NCBI RefSeq assembly: GCF_040436365.1
Contig: NZ_AP026369.1
Span: 372,001 to 436,000 of the forward strand
Length of the DNA stretch: 64,000 nt
Source: Hydrogenimonas sp. SS33
GTDB lineage: Bacteria; Campylobacterota; Campylobacteria; Campylobacterales; Hydrogenimonadaceae
Reading direction: 5' to 3'
Positions 34,966 to 44,422 of the stretch are shown here, in pieces. The first letter of the stretch is position 1, and the number at the start of each line of letters is the position of its first letter. Both the position numbers and the translations under genes were made by a program. Under the pieces are notes generated by a model, which saw only the letters and a list, made by a program, of their open reading frames with translations, was not told the DNA's origin and ran no database searches.

Positions 34966-36858
34966 TCAGTACATGATGTATCGGATGGCGGATGCCTGAA
35001 GTTCGGGTATATTTTCCGCATGGACATTGACGACGATGAGGAAGATGTCCAGAGAGGCGAGCATCGTCAGGAGTGCGTTTTTGGAGGCGGTATCGAGGTC
35101 GAGAAAATTGCGTTCGTCCATTTTGACATAGGCCGGTGCGCTGTATCTGAGATAGTTGAAATCCCCTCTTTCGCCTCCGAAACGGTTGATGCCGAAACGC
35201 ACATCATACTGTTTGAGAGCCATGGAAACATGTTCTACGACAATCGGTTCGAGTGCGAGGATATCATGCTCCGAAATTTCTACAAACAGAGGTCCTCTCA
35301 GATTTTCGCGAATCTCTTTGATCGTATCTTCGAAGAAAAAGAGCTTCTCACTCTCCTGGAGCATATCGGCGATCAATTCGAAAGCGATACCTTCCTGGGT
35401 AAATCGGTGCTGTTTCATAAAATCGAATTCATAGTGCATCATCTCGTATTCAAGTCCAAGCTCCACTACTGCCGGTACGTAGTCGCCGTATTTGATGACA
35501 ATATCGTCGTTGTATATGTCGAAAGTGACGAGATGGATGATATCTTTACGCAATTTGAGATCGTGTACGGAGAGGAGCCTGGGTTTGAGTCTCCCCTCTT
35601 TGAGGGCCCTGGTAAGAATCCGGCGCCATTCCGTTTTGCCCATGTTGAGCCGTTTTCCGTCTTCGGTTTCACGGGTGACTACATGGTTTTCATGGTACAT
35701 CGCCGCATCCGACAGGGCTGTGTCGGCACAGCTTAGCAGCCGTCCGGGTTGCATTTTCCGTTCATAGTCACAGATGCCGATACTCAGATAGAGAGTCTCT
35801 TTCAGGCCGTAGGTATCACTCAGTATCATGAATTTGGAGATGATGGTGTTGGCCAGTTCCCGTGCCGTTTCCAAGTTGTAAACCGGAACGATAAGCGCGA
35901 ATTCCGTTCCGTTGATCCGGGCAATCAGCGGTTCGTGAATCAGTTCGGTTTCCTGTTTGAGAAGTCTTGCGAATTTCAATAGGAGTTCATCCATCTTCTG
36001 GCGTCCGATTCTGCGGTTCCCTTCGATAATCCCGTTGATGCGTATCAGGATCAGTACACCCCGTGACCGGGTATCGTTGGCCATAAGATATTCGGGAAGC
36101 TTGAGCTGGAAATATCGGCGGTTGTAAAGTTCGGTCGCATGGTCATGGTACAGCATCTCCTGACTCTCGCGCATGGCTGCGGAACTGCGGTTATAGAGTT
36201 CCTTGACCCGTCTGACCATCGAGTTCATGGCCAATACCACATTCTTGAGTTCGGCCGTCGAAGGGATATCATTCTGTACGATGAAACGGTTGTGATTAAT
36301 ACCTTCCGCCTGTTTGCGGATATCTTCGAGAGATTTGAGTGCCATGCGAATAGTCGTGTTGATAAGGAAAAGGCCTATAAGTCCAAAAAACAAAAAGAGC
36401 CCGGCTGTATAGAGGAAAAGTTCATAGAGTTCCCTGTAGGCCTGAGTTCTGTCCGCAACGACACGTATTCGGGCGTATCGGTCGTTTTTTGCCTCTACAA
36501 GCCGTTCCGAAACGGGATGACGGATGGGAATCATCTCCTTGAACCAGGAAGGGACCGGTTCATGGGCATGGGACCGGTATTTTTTGACAACGGGGATATT
36601 TTCTTTGATATCAATCAGTTCCACACTTTTGAAATCACCCTGCTCGAAGGCCTGGTTGATGATCTCTTCGACTCTCTTTTTGTCGCCCAGAACAGGGCTT
36701 AGTGTCTCGGCCAGAGAGAAAGCGGCCCTTTCGGCATCTCTCGCCAGATCGGCTTCAAAATAACTTTTGGTTTTGAAGAAATAGAGTCCGAGTACGCAAC
36801 CCAGGAGCAAGAGGAGAAGAAGCGATACGACAATGCCGATTCGTCTGGTGAGAGTCAC
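34966..36858 (-). CDS. LapD-like membrane c-di-GMP receptor with degenerate GGDEF and EAL domains
   Basis: 630 residues. One membrane helix at 7-28, a periplasmic domain (LapD/MoxY_N-like, ~29-150), a second helix at ~150-170, and a HAMP-like linker. Then come a GGDEF domain with INGTEF in place of GGDEF (~315) and an EAL domain in which the EAL triad is replaced (VTFDIY). Neither enzyme site is intact, so it should bind c-di-GMP and signal outward, as LapD does by holding a periplasmic protease. No lapG gene is in the window. Convergent with the TetR gene. Confidence 0.8.
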   Translation of the reverse strand: MTLTRRIGIVVSLLLLLLLGCVLGLYFFKTKSYFEADLARDAERAAFSLAETLSPVLGDKKRVEEIINQAFEQGDFKSVELIDIKENIPVVKKYRSHAHEPVPSWFKEMIPIRHPVSERLVEAKNDRYARIRVVADRTQAYRELYELFLYTAGLFLFFGLIGLFLINTTIRMALKSLEDIRKQAEGINHNRFIVQNDIPSTAELKNVVLAMNSMVRRVKELYNRSSAAMRESQEMLYHDHATELYNRRYFQLKLPEYLMANDTRSRGVLILIRINGIIEGNRRIGRQKMDELLLKFARLLKQETELIHEPLIARINGTEFALIVPVYNLETARELANTIISKFMILSDTYGLKETLYLSIGICDYERKMQPGRLLSCADTALSDAAMYHENHVVTRETEDGKRLNMGKTEWRRILTRALKEGRLKPRLLSVHDLKLRKDIIHLVTFDIYNDDIVIKYGDYVPAVVELGLEYEMMHYEFDFMKQHRFTQEGIAFELIADMLQESEKLFFFEDTIKEIRENLRGPLFVEISEHDILALEPIVVEHVSMALKQYDVRFGINRFGGERGDFNYLRYSAPAYVKMDERNFLDLDTASKNALLTMLASLDIFLIVVNVHAENIPELQASAIRYIMY

Positions 36859-36988
36859 GAATCCTCCTTAGTTTTAATGAGTGTAAACACATTTTAGTTT
36901 ACCGGAGGTTATATGTGACTTAAAAAGATAATTTGTCGTTATACGTGACTGGAGAAAGGGACGATTCCGCGCCCTTTCCGGAAAGAGT

Positions 36989-37369
36989 TCAGTTTCTGTC
37001 CCGTTGGGGGTCGTAGGGGACGAGGTCAAAGCCGATGGAGTTGAGGTAGAAGACGCCGCCGTCGAGGTTGACGGTGTTGTAGCCGTTCTGGCGCATGAAG
37101 TTGGTGACCATGCGGGTGCGGCTGCCGGTGCGGCAGATGAGGCCGACGAGGGTCTCTTTGTCGGCCACTTTGTGGTACTCTTCGAGGAATTTGTCCACGT
37201 CGTAGTTTCCGAAATCGTCGAAAAAGGTGATGCATTTTGCCCCGGGTACGATGCCGGTCTGGCGCCACTCCATTTCGGTGCGGATGTCGATGATGACCAT
37301 ATCGCCGCTTTCGAGCAACTCTTTGGTGGGGCGGACATGGACCTGTCGGCTGATCTCTTCTTTTGTCAT
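36989..37369 (-). CDS. rhodanese-like sulfurtransferase
   Basis: 126 residues, single rhodanese domain. VIIDIRTEMEWRQTGIVPGA is the conserved entry and CRTGSRT (active Cys in a six-residue loop) is the catalytic loop of thiosulfate-type sulfurtransferases. No signal peptide, so cytoplasmic. Stands alone. Confidence 0.87.
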   Translation of the reverse strand: MTKEEISRQVHVRPTKELLESGDMVIIDIRTEMEWRQTGIVPGAKCITFFDDFGNYDVDKFLEEYHKVADKETLVGLICRTGSRTRMVTNFMRQNGYNTVNLDGGVFYLNSIGFDLVPYDPQRDRN

Positions 37370-37429
37370 TGTAACTATCCTCGTTCAAAAAATTTTACCG
37401 AATTTTATCATTTGCATAAGCTCTTTGAA

Positions 37430-37882
37430 TTAACCTCCCGCATTAGAGGCTGCATCTAATCTTTTCAACAGTTGGCGGTAGTGATCGACCCCCCGAAAGC
37501 TCTTTTCGAGCCGCCATCTGAGAATGAATTCCAGAATGTCGCGCTTGAGGTTTTCCTCCAGGTTCTCCACCCGTCCGAAATAGCGGAGGTTGATGTTTTT
37601 CGACCGCTTTCTCCCCTCCTCTTCTACGGAGGAGATGGCGATCATCTGGGCATACTTCCCTTCCGAGATCTGCCCCAGGCGCTCCCCGCTGAGGCCGATG
37701 CCCGAGAGGTTGATGGCGTTGAAAGAAAAGAGCTTGTCGAAGGTCTCCACCTTCTCCTGAAGGTGAAGCTTTTCATAGAGCCCTTCGAGCCGTTTCAGGT
37801 TCTTTTTGCGTTCGATTTCGTAGGTGGAGATGGTTTCGGCTTTTTCGGCGAGGGCCTTGAGCCGGTCGAGTTTGTCGGACAT
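37430..37882 (-). CDS. conserved hypothetical protein, helical
   Basis: 150 residues, rich in Lys, Glu and Leu, with heptad-like N-terminal helices (LKALAEKAETISTYEIERKK) and a C-terminal basic helix (FILRWRLEKSFRGVDHYRQL). No known domain, signal or membrane part. Followed downstream by the rhodanese gene on the same strand. Confidence 0.55.
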   Translation of the reverse strand: MSDKLDRLKALAEKAETISTYEIERKKNLKRLEGLYEKLHLQEKVETFDKLFSFNAINLSGIGLSGERLGQISEGKYAQMIAISSVEEEGRKRSKNINLRYFGRVENLEENLKRDILEFILRWRLEKSFRGVDHYRQLLKRLDAASNAGG

Positions 37883-37967
37883 GCCTGCTCCATATTAAAA
37901 AATATCATATGCATTGTAACCTCTTTTTATGGTAAAATCAACCACTTTTTCGAAAAGAGACAGGGTA

Positions 37968-38115
37968 CTTCAAATTTAAGGTTCCTTCCAGTTTTCGCTC
38001 ATTCTCGAAATCCCGTCCGTGGGATTTCTCCGGGGTTGAGGGCTGTTCGGCACATCCCGCGCCGAACGGCCGCCCCCAAAGCCGCTTGAAACCGAAACGA
38101 ACCTTAAATTCGAAG
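37968..38115. repeat. palindromic repeat family B, copy 2
   Basis: The outer arms CTTCAAATTTAAGGTTC and its near-perfect inverse (ACCTTAAATTCGAAG at 38101-38115) enclose the same core as 25691-25839, including TTCGGCACATCCCGCGCCGAA, a hairpin whose two arms co-vary between copies (GGCACA/TGTGCC in copy 1). It lies just before the Nudix-murA pair. Confidence 0.75.
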
Positions 38116-38144
38116 AATCATAAGTAAGATAGAGGATTGCAGGT

Positions 38145-38567
38145 ATGCCCATAAAGACCCCCTACGTCGCGACGGACAGCGTTATCGAATGTTTCAACGA
38201 AGCGGGAGAGTTTCTCGGCATCGTGCTGATCCGGCGGAAAAACCCTCCCAGGGGCACCGCCCTCCCCGGCGGTTTCGTGGAGATTGGCGAAACGGTGGAA
38301 GAGGCATGCATCCGGGAGATGCGGGAGGAGACGGGCCTGGATATCGGGCTGGAGCATCTGCTGGGGGTCTACTCCGACCCGAAGCGGGACCCCCGTTTCC
38401 ATACCGTTTCGGCCGTCTTCGTCAGCCGCGCCGTCGGAGAGCCCAGGGGCGGGGACGACGCCGCCTCCGCCTCTCTTTTCCACCTGGCCGACATACCCTG
38501 GGACGATCTCGTCTTCGACCATGCGCAGATTCTCCGGGACTACATCGCTTACAAGGATCGCTCTTAA
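38145..38567 (+). CDS. Nudix hydrolase (ADP-ribose pyrophosphatase-like)
   Basis: 140 residues. Nudix box GGFVEIGETVEEACIREMRE-ETG is complete. PRGTALPGGFVEIGE and VYSDPKRDPRFHTVSAVFV resemble ADP-ribose/NADH-type pyrophosphatases. The stop TAA is directly followed by the murA ATG, so both are one unit. Confidence 0.87.
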   Translation: MPIKTPYVATDSVIECFNEAGEFLGIVLIRRKNPPRGTALPGGFVEIGETVEEACIREMREETGLDIGLEHLLGVYSDPKRDPRFHTVSAVFVSRAVGEPRGGDDAASASLFHLADIPWDDLVFDHAQILRDYIAYKDRS

Positions 38568-39830
38568 ATGGATTATCTCTCTATTACCGGCCCTTCCCGT
38601 CTGGGAGGCTCCGTCACGATTTCCGGCGCGAAGAACGCCGCCCTGCCCCTCATGGCGGCGACGCTACTCTGCGACAAACCGGTGACCATCGACAACGTTC
38701 CCGACGTGGCCGACATCCGCACCCTTCTAAAGCTTTTTAAAAAACTGGGAAGCCGCTTCACCTTCGACGACCATACGCTGGTCATCGACAACGAAGCGAT
38801 CGACAATACCACGGCGACCTACGACATCGTCAAGACGATGCGTGCCTCCATTCTGGTGCTTGGGCCGCTGCTGGCCCGATTCGGACGGTGCGAAGTGAGC
38901 CTTCCCGGCGGCTGTGCCATCGGGCAGCGCCCCATCGACCTGCACCTCAAAGCGCTGGAGCAGATGGGGGCCGTCATCGAAATAAAAAACGGCTACGTCG
39001 TCGCCACGGCCCCGGAAGGGCTGCAGGGCGCCCACATCATTTTCGACAAGGTGACGGTGACGGGCAGTGAGAACATCATCATGGCGGCGGCGCTGGCGAG
39101 AGGGAAGACCCAGCTCATCAACGTGGCCAAGGAGCCGGAAGTGGTGCAGCTGTGCGAAGTGCTGGCAAATGCGGGCGTGACCATCGAAGGGATCGGCAGC
39201 GACGAACTCGTCATCCACGGCACCGACCGCGCGCCGGTCTGTTTCGAGCCTTTCAGCATCATTCCCGACCGTATCGAAGCGGGGACCTACCTCTGTGCCG
39301 CCGCCATTACCTACAGTACGGTGACGCTGGAGAATGTGCGGCCCGACCACCTCGACGCCGTCACCGCCAAACTGCACGAAGCGGGCTGCCGCGTCTCGGC
39401 CGAAGGGAGCGCCATGACCCTCCATCCCGCGGCGCGGCTGCGCTCCTTCGACATCTCGACGACGGAGTACCCCGGTTTCCCCACCGACATGCAGGCGCAG
39501 TTCATGGCTTTGGCGACCCAGGCCGAGGGGGTCAGCATCATCGAGGAGCGCCTTTTCGAGAACCGTTTCATGCATGTCAGCGAGCTGCAGCGCCTGGGGG
39601 CGAGCATCCATCTCAAAGGCAACACGGCCACACTCAACGGCCCCATTCAGCTGCTGGGCGCGGATGTGATGGCGACCGACCTGCGGGCCAGCAGCGCCCT
39701 GGTCCTCGCCGGCCTGGCCGCCAGCGGCGTCACCAACGTCCACCGCATCTACCACCTGGACCGGGGGTACGAGAAGCTGCACGAAAAACTGAAAAATCTG
39801 GGAGCGAAGATCGAGCGGTTGTCGGAGTAG
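38568..39830 (+). CDS. murA: UDP-N-acetylglucosamine 1-carboxyvinyltransferase
   Basis: First committed step of peptidoglycan synthesis: moves enolpyruvate from PEP to UDP-GlcNAc. 420 residues. Lys in [16 protein letters not shown], the catalytic Cys in [20 protein letters not shown] (fosfomycin target, present here), and [17 protein letters not shown] are intact. Starts at the base after the Nudix stop. Confidence 0.97.
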   Translation: MDYLSITGPSRLGGSVTISGAKNAALPLMAATLLCDKPVTIDNVPDVADIRTLLKLFKKLGSRFTFDDHTLVIDNEAIDNTTATYDIVKTMRASILVLGPLLARFGRCEVSLPGGCAIGQRPIDLHLKALEQMGAVIEIKNGYVVATAPEGLQGAHIIFDKVTVTGSENIIMAAALARGKTQLINVAKEPEVVQLCEVLANAGVTIEGIGSDELVIHGTDRAPVCFEPFSIIPDRIEAGTYLCAAAITYSTVTLENVRPDHLDAVTAKLHEAGCRVSAEGSAMTLHPAARLRSFDISTTEYPGFPTDMQAQFMALATQAEGVSIIEERLFENRFMHVSELQRLGASIHLKGNTATLNGPIQLLGADVMATDLRASSALVLAGLAASGVTNVHRIYHLDRGYEKLHEKLKNLGAKIERLSE

Positions 39831-39842
39831 CGGGCTTTTGCC

Positions 39843-40223
39843 CTACTCCTCCTCTTCGAAGATGATGATTTCGTAGTTGTTTTTGGCCACCATGGCGCGG
39901 TGGCTGGGGATGGTCGCGCTGTTTTTACACTTCTCCAGCTCTTCACGGAGTGAATCGATCTCCTGCTGCATCGCGTTGATCTTCTCCTTGAGCTGCATGA
40001 TGATGTCGACGCCTGCGAGGTTGACACCCAGCTCCCTCGTCAGCCGCAAAATAAGCTTGATTCGGTCGATGTCCCGCTGGGAGTAGAGGCGCATCCGCCC
40101 CTGGGTGCGCGACGGCTCGATGAGCCCTTCCCTTTCATACTGGCGCAGGGTCTGGGGATGGATGTTGAGAACCTTCGCCACCACACTGATCAGATAGACC
40201 GGTTCGTCGTAACTGTGCATCAT
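39843..40223 (-). CDS. hspR: heat-shock repressor HspR, MerR family
   Basis: 126 residues. MerR-type helix-turn-helix [40 protein letters not shown], then a coiled-coil dimer helix. Known HspR proteins repress cbpA, groESL and hrcA-grpE-dnaK in Helicobacter and Campylobacter. It overlaps the end of cbpA (ATGATG). Either of two adjacent ATGs (40223, 40220) fits the GGGAGG site. No clear HAIR operator was found upstream of cbpA. Confidence 0.92.
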   Translation of the reverse strand: MMHSYDEPVYLISVVAKVLNIHPQTLRQYEREGLIEPSRTQGRMRLYSQRDIDRIKLILRLTRELGVNLAGVDIIMQLKEKINAMQQEIDSLREELEKCKNSATIPSHRAMVAKNNYEIIIFEEEE

Positions 40224-41125
40224 TCACCTCCCGGCAGTTTTTCTTCCATCATTTTAGCAAGTTCGGGATCGAGTTCCTCGACCTTGGGCAGAACGATGTT
40301 GGCGATGAGGTAGAGATCCCCCTTCGTCTTAGTCTTGCGGTTCATCGCCCCGAGCCCTTTGACACGGAATTTCTGGCCGTTTTTGGTGTTTTTGGGCACT
40401 TTGAGGGTGATCTCTTTCTCCAGTGTCGGAACCTTTATTTTGCCCCCGAACATCGCGATTTTGAGGGGAATGTCGATGCTCTTGTAGAGGTCGTCCCCCC
40501 TTCGCTCATATTCGGGACTCGGCGCCACGTCGATTTTGAGCAGCAGGTCGCCCCGCTGGCCGTTGTAGCTTTTCCCCTTGCCGCGGATGCGCAGCGTTTC
40601 GCCGCTCTTGACGCCGGCGGGAATGCGGATATCGAAAGACTCCCCGCTGACGTCGATATGGTGTGTACCGCCCTGGACCGCCGTGTTGAAGGGAATCGTG
40701 ATCTTCGCATGGATGTCCAGGTCGGGCGTACCCATGCCGCCCATGTCGAAACCGCCGAAACCGCCGCTGCTGAATCCGCCGAACCCTCCACGGGCGGAAC
40801 CGCCGCCGAAACCGCCGAAACCGCCGCCGCCGAAGATGTTGCGGAGTATCTCGTCCAGGTCTACGTTGCCGCCCTGGCCATGGGCAAAATCGTGGAAACT
40901 CTGGCCGCCGAACATCTGGTCGCCGAACTGGTCGTACTGTTTCTTCTTTTCGGGATCGCTCAACACTTCGTAAGCGGCGTTGATCTCCTTGAACTTCTCT
41001 TCCGCACCCGGATCCTTGTTGATGTCCGGGTGATATTTGCGCGCCAGTTTTCTGTAGGCGCGTTTGATCTCTTCGGGGCTCGCGTTTTCGCTGACGCCCA
41101 ACGTTTCATAGAGGCTTTTGCTCAT
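40220..41125 (-). CDS. cbpA: DnaJ-class co-chaperone CbpA
   Basis: 301 residues. J domain with [24 protein letters not shown] Gly/Phe-rich stretch (residues ~75-125), then the DnaJ C-terminal peptide-binding repeats ([39 protein letters not shown]). No zinc fingers, as in CbpA rather than DnaJ. Works with DnaK. First gene of the cbpA-hspR operon. Confidence 0.94.
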   Translation of the reverse strand: MSKSLYETLGVSENASPEEIKRAYRKLARKYHPDINKDPGAEEKFKEINAAYEVLSDPEKKKQYDQFGDQMFGGQSFHDFAHGQGGNVDLDEILRNIFGGGGFGGFGGGSARGGFGGFSSGGFGGFDMGGMGTPDLDIHAKITIPFNTAVQGGTHHIDVSGESFDIRIPAGVKSGETLRIRGKGKSYNGQRGDLLLKIDVAPSPEYERRGDDLYKSIDIPLKIAMFGGKIKVPTLEKEITLKVPKNTKNGQKFRVKGLGAMNRKTKTKGDLYLIANIVLPKVEELDPELAKMMEEKLPGGE

Positions 41126-41160
41126 GCCTTCTCCTTTGTTGCCATATCATAATGATTTTA

Positions 41161-41293
41161 CTGATGTTATGCAAAGCTTGAGCAAAGCCCAAGCTTTGGC
41201 GGGGACTGACCGTCCCAAGAGATATTATGGTCCCCCCTAAAGCTACGAAATCGTAGATTTCGAGAGGACGTTATGCTTTTTGCGTAACATCAG
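41161..41293. repeat. TIR repeat family C, full copy
   Basis: 133 bases bounded by CTGATGTTATGC and GCGTAACATCAG (11 of 12 complementary). Inside are GAGCAAAGCCC, GGCGGGGAC and CCCCCCTAAAGC, then CGAAATCGTAGATTTCGAGAGG. The same order occurs inverted at 56559-56682. It lies in the cbpA leader, between the likely promoter (41317-41346) and the start codon. Confidence 0.75.
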
Positions 41294-41316
41294 TGATTTC
41301 ATCATGTTTTTGCGCA

Positions 41317-41346
41317 ATTTTATCATAAAACTTTAGTCAAAGTCAA
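41317..41346 (-). promoter_or_regulatory. probable promoter of cbpA-hspR
   Basis: On the minus strand TTGACT (41346-41341), an 18-base spacer and TAAAAT (41322-41317) form a good housekeeping-type promoter. Transcription would begin near 41310, giving a ~185-base leader that includes the family C repeat. Confidence 0.45.
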
Positions 41347-41494
41347 TCAACTTTGGAAACATTTCGGATATAAACGATTTTCGCTCTCACAATCACTCCG
41401 GCCGGAGGAATTGGATGTATAATATAAAGGAGATAACGAGATTTTCAACCGCATGCATCGGACCGTTTGGGTGCATGCAGACAAGGAGTGAAAC

Positions 41495-41764
41495 ATGTTG
41501 AAAGATCTGTTCTATATGGGACTCGGCGGCGCGATGCTGGCCAAAGAGAAGGTGGAAGAGGAGCTCAACAAGCTCGTCGAGAAAGGCAAAATCTCCAAAG
41601 AGGAGGCCCAGAAACTGGTCGAAAAGGCCAAAGAACGGGGCAAAGAGGAGGAGGAGAAAGCCAAAGAGGAGCTCAAAAAGGCGATCAAAGAGGTGGTCGA
41701 AGAGCTCGGTCTGGCGACGAAAAAGGATATCGAAGATTTGAAAAAGTCCGGCAAAGGTGCATAA
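41495..41764 (+). CDS. phasin-like coiled-coil protein
   Basis: 89 residues, nearly all charged helix (KISKEEAQKLVEKAKERGKE) after a short Gly/hydrophobic start, matching the small phasin/PhaF-type proteins often seen beside UbiB kinases. ATG 41495 follows AAGGAG. Upstream are TATAAT (41418-41423) and a hairpin GCATGCA...TGCATGC (41451-41478). Its end overlaps the UbiB start, implying a joint role. Confidence 0.75.
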   Translation: MLKDLFYMGLGGAMLAKEKVEEELNKLVEKGKISKEEAQKLVEKAKERGKEEEEKAKEELKKAIKEVVEELGLATKKDIEDLKKSGKGA

Positions 41765-43304
41765 CCTCCGGCTCTACTCCCCCGCACGCATCTGGCGTGT
41801 CTTCATACTGCTGCTCACCTTTTTTCTGCTCATTCGCAACCGGGAGCGGTTTCTGTGGTTTCGTCCCCTCCCCCCGGAGGCGCTGCGTGAAAGGATCGTG
41901 GAGCTGGGGGCCAGCTACATCAAACTGGCCCAGGTTCTGGCAACGAGGGCGGATTTCTTCTCTCCGGACTATCTGAACGTCCTGAAGACTCTTCACGACG
42001 AACTTCCGCCGATGGAGCGGGAGGCGTTCAATACCGTCTTTGGGGAGGCGTTCGGCAAGCGGCCCCCCTTTGCCAGGTTCGACGAGCGTCCCATCGCCAG
42101 CGCCTCCATCGGCCAGGTGCACGAAGCGTGGCTGCAGGACGGCACCAAGGTGGCGGTCAAACTGCGGCGGCTGGGCATCGAGGAGCGGGTCCGCAGCGAC
42201 ATCGCCATTCTAAAGAGCCTGCATGCCCTCTTCCGCCCCCTCTTCTCCCACTACACCAAGAACTCCATCGAAGCGGTGATCGTGGAGTTTTCGGCCATGA
42301 TTCTGCAGGAGGTGAGCCTGCGGCACGAAGTGGAGAACCTCAAAAAATTTGCCGCGACCTACGAAGGGCAAGGTGTCCTCTTCCCCGAAGCCTACGAAGC
42401 CTACTGCAGCGACGACGCCATCGTCATGAGTTTCATGGAGGGATTCCGTTTCGACGACAAGGAGGCTCTGCAGAAAGCGGGGCTCGATTTTCGGCCCGTC
42501 ATCGCCAAACTGGTCGACTTCTATGCCGAGCAGATGCTGGTCAAGGGCTACTTCCACGCCGACCCCCATCCCGGCAACCTGCTGGTCAATGACCAGGGGG
42601 AGCTGATATTACTCGATTTCGGCATGGTCAAGCGCATTCCCAACGAGACCCGCGTCGCCATCATCGAGATGATCAAATCGGCCCATGAACGGGACTACGA
42701 GCTCTATGTCAGCAGCGCCAAGCGCCTCGGGGTCATCGCCTACGAAGCGCCCCAGGGGGAGCTGGCGGAGCTGGTGGAGCGGATGTTCGACATCTTCAGC
42801 GACGACACCCTCAGCGCTCTTTCCATGCAGACGCTGGCTTTTGAGATTCTCGACTCCATGCGGGATATGCCTTTCAAACTTCCCCAGGAGGCGATCTACA
42901 TTCTTCGTGTCAGTGCCATCATCGAGGGGCTGGGGACCACCTACATCGAAAACTTCAACGGCATCAAGGATATTCTGCCGGTGCTGCAGAAGAACATTCC
43001 CCGCGCACTGGGGGCCAAAGATACGATGCTGGAGCTGCTGTTCGACGAGCTCAAATCGACCCCTTATGTCCTCAAAGATCTCAAGACGACCCTCAAACAG
43101 GCCAGCGAGGGGACCCTCAAGGTGGAGATGTCGCTGCACCAGCTCGGATGGATGACCAAAGAGGCGCGCAGCTACGCCAAGCCCATCATCGTCTCCTTCG
43201 CCGCCATGCTCGGGGCCATCTTCCTGATGCTTTTCGACCCGGCGCTGAAAGAGGTCGCCGCTCTTATTTTCGCTCTCGCCTTTCTACGGGTAATTTACGG
43301 CTGA
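41757..43304 (+). CDS. UbiB/ABC1-family atypical kinase
   Basis: 515 residues. ELGASYIKLAQVLATRADFF carries the family KxGQ motif with Ala in place of Gly. ASASIGQVHEAWLQDGTKVA, VKGYFHADPHPGNLLVN and LLDFGMVKRI give the nucleotide and metal site; one or two C-terminal helices (~480-512) anchor it in the membrane. Family members support quinone synthesis or extraction of lipids. Start is GTG 41757 inside the phasin gene. Confidence 0.88.
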   Translation: MHNLRLYSPARIWRVFILLLTFFLLIRNRERFLWFRPLPPEALRERIVELGASYIKLAQVLATRADFFSPDYLNVLKTLHDELPPMEREAFNTVFGEAFGKRPPFARFDERPIASASIGQVHEAWLQDGTKVAVKLRRLGIEERVRSDIAILKSLHALFRPLFSHYTKNSIEAVIVEFSAMILQEVSLRHEVENLKKFAATYEGQGVLFPEAYEAYCSDDAIVMSFMEGFRFDDKEALQKAGLDFRPVIAKLVDFYAEQMLVKGYFHADPHPGNLLVNDQGELILLDFGMVKRIPNETRVAIIEMIKSAHERDYELYVSSAKRLGVIAYEAPQGELAELVERMFDIFSDDTLSALSMQTLAFEILDSMRDMPFKLPQEAIYILRVSAIIEGLGTTYIENFNGIKDILPVLQKNIPRALGAKDTMLELLFDELKSTPYVLKDLKTTLKQASEGTLKVEMSLHQLGWMTKEARSYAKPIIVSFAAMLGAIFLMLFDPALKEVAALIFALAFLRVIYG

Positions 43305-43320
43305 TCGTCAGGCGAAAAAC

Positions 43321-43709
43321 GAGATTGGGGCCGCAAAATCTGTACGCAGGGGTGCGATTTGCCCTTCGGGACGCGGACTCTTGCCTAAAACCGCTAATGC
43401 CTTCGGCACCCTGCAGGTATGCGCGGTTTTCTAGACGGAGTGATACCAATCCCCATCCAAAGAAAAACATCGGGTTCGTGCGTTTGGCACGCGGGGGTGC
43501 GATTTGCCCTACGGGACGCGGCCTTTTGCCTAAAAACCGCGAATGCCTTCGGCACCCTACGGGCACGCGCGGTTTTCTTGACGGCAAGAGGCCGCTCAAA
43601 TCGCAACGCTACCCAAACACACGCCCCCGATGTCATGTTTGGGATTGGTTGAGGATTGGTATGAGGCCGCTCAAATTGCAATGCTAGCAGATTCTGCAGC
43701 CCCAATCTC
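43321..43709. repeat. palindromic repeat family D, outer copy, interrupted
   Basis: Ends GAGATTGGGGCCGCAAAATC and its inverse at 43688-43709. The left part carries GGTGCGATTTGCCC, GGGACGCGG, TTGCCTAAAACCGC, TGCCTTCGGCACCC and GCGCGGTTTTCTAGACGG. The right part resumes at GAGGCCGCTCAAATTGCAAT. The element is split by a second copy (43443-43662). No gene lies in this 430-base gap. Confidence 0.75.
43443..43662. repeat. palindromic repeat family D, inner copy inserted in the outer copy
   Basis: Perfect 10-base ends ATACCAATCC (43443-43452) and GGATTGGTAT (43653-43662). The interior repeats the order of the outer copy: GTGCGATTTGCCC, GGGACGCGGCC, CCTAAAAACCGC, CCTTCGGCACCC, GCGCGGTTTTCTTGACGG, GAGGCCGCTCAAATCGCAA. 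A third copy, inverted, lies at 58333-58530. Confidence 0.8.
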
Positions 43710-43735
43710 TTACAGATAGCCGATGAACGAGATAA

Positions 43736-44287
43736 TTAACGCTCTTCTCTCTTCCGGGAAAAGAGAAGCCTGAGGCAGTGGGGGGAGAGGCAGACGGCGG
43801 GGACTTTGCGCGCGTAGGCGTCGTAGTCGCTTCCGAATTTCTTCCGGCACTCCCTCTCCTCCAGCGTCAGGATCATCACGACGATGAAGAGCATCTCCAC
43901 CGGCGCGATGATCGTGATGAAGGTGGGTGAGCCGACCATCAGCCCCAGCGCCAGCGGCACGAGCATCAGGCCGAAGAGCATCGGGTGGCGCATGTGGGCA
44001 TAGATGCCGCTCGTGACGAGACGGTTGGTCTCCAGTCGCGGAACGTCGCCCTCTTTGCCGTGTCTGGCCAGCTCTTTTCCGCCGGCGGCCGCGGCGCGGA
44101 AAGCCCTCGTCATCAGCAGATAGCCCGCGACGAAGGTGAGAAGATGGTAGAGGGGGTTGAGAAAGAGTTTTCTGTAACTTTCAAAACAGACGAGATCGCA
44201 GTAGATGCCGCCCACCACCCCGCCGATGAGCATGACGGCCCACAGCAGGATGCGAATGACGACGGATGACGTTGTTTTGAATTTCAT
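43736..44287 (-). CDS. isoprenylcysteine carboxyl methyltransferase-like membrane protein
   Basis: 183 residues with about four to five membrane helices and the ICMT/PEMT-type C-terminal motif: RLVTSGIYAHMRHPMLFGLM followed by LEERECRKKFGSDYDAYARK (RHP and EE residues that bind SAM). The substrate in bacteria is not known. ATG 44287 is taken because it opens the first hydrophobic segment; longer frames start inside unrelated sequence. Confidence 0.8.
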   Translation of the reverse strand: MKFKTTSSVVIRILLWAVMLIGGVVGGIYCDLVCFESYRKLFLNPLYHLLTFVAGYLLMTRAFRAAAAGGKELARHGKEGDVPRLETNRLVTSGIYAHMRHPMLFGLMLVPLALGLMVGSPTFITIIAPVEMLFIVVMILTLEERECRKKFGSDYDAYARKVPAVCLSPHCLRLLFSRKREER

Positions 44288-44422
44288 TTCCTCTTTTTTC
44301 CGTACGTTGGATCTGGCGGTTCGTTTTTTGCGTTCGGCTATAATTATACCTCTGTTGCGCAAAATATTTGGTTCCCGTTGATCATGGTGATAACGACGAA
44401 TCTTGAAAGAAGATATTGGAAA

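Noticed and set aside
41126-41494. HspR operator (HAIR element, CTTGAG-type inverted repeat) upstream of cbpA
   Set aside because: The only CTTGAG is inside the family C repeat, lacks the proper partner and is absent from the other copy of the repeat.
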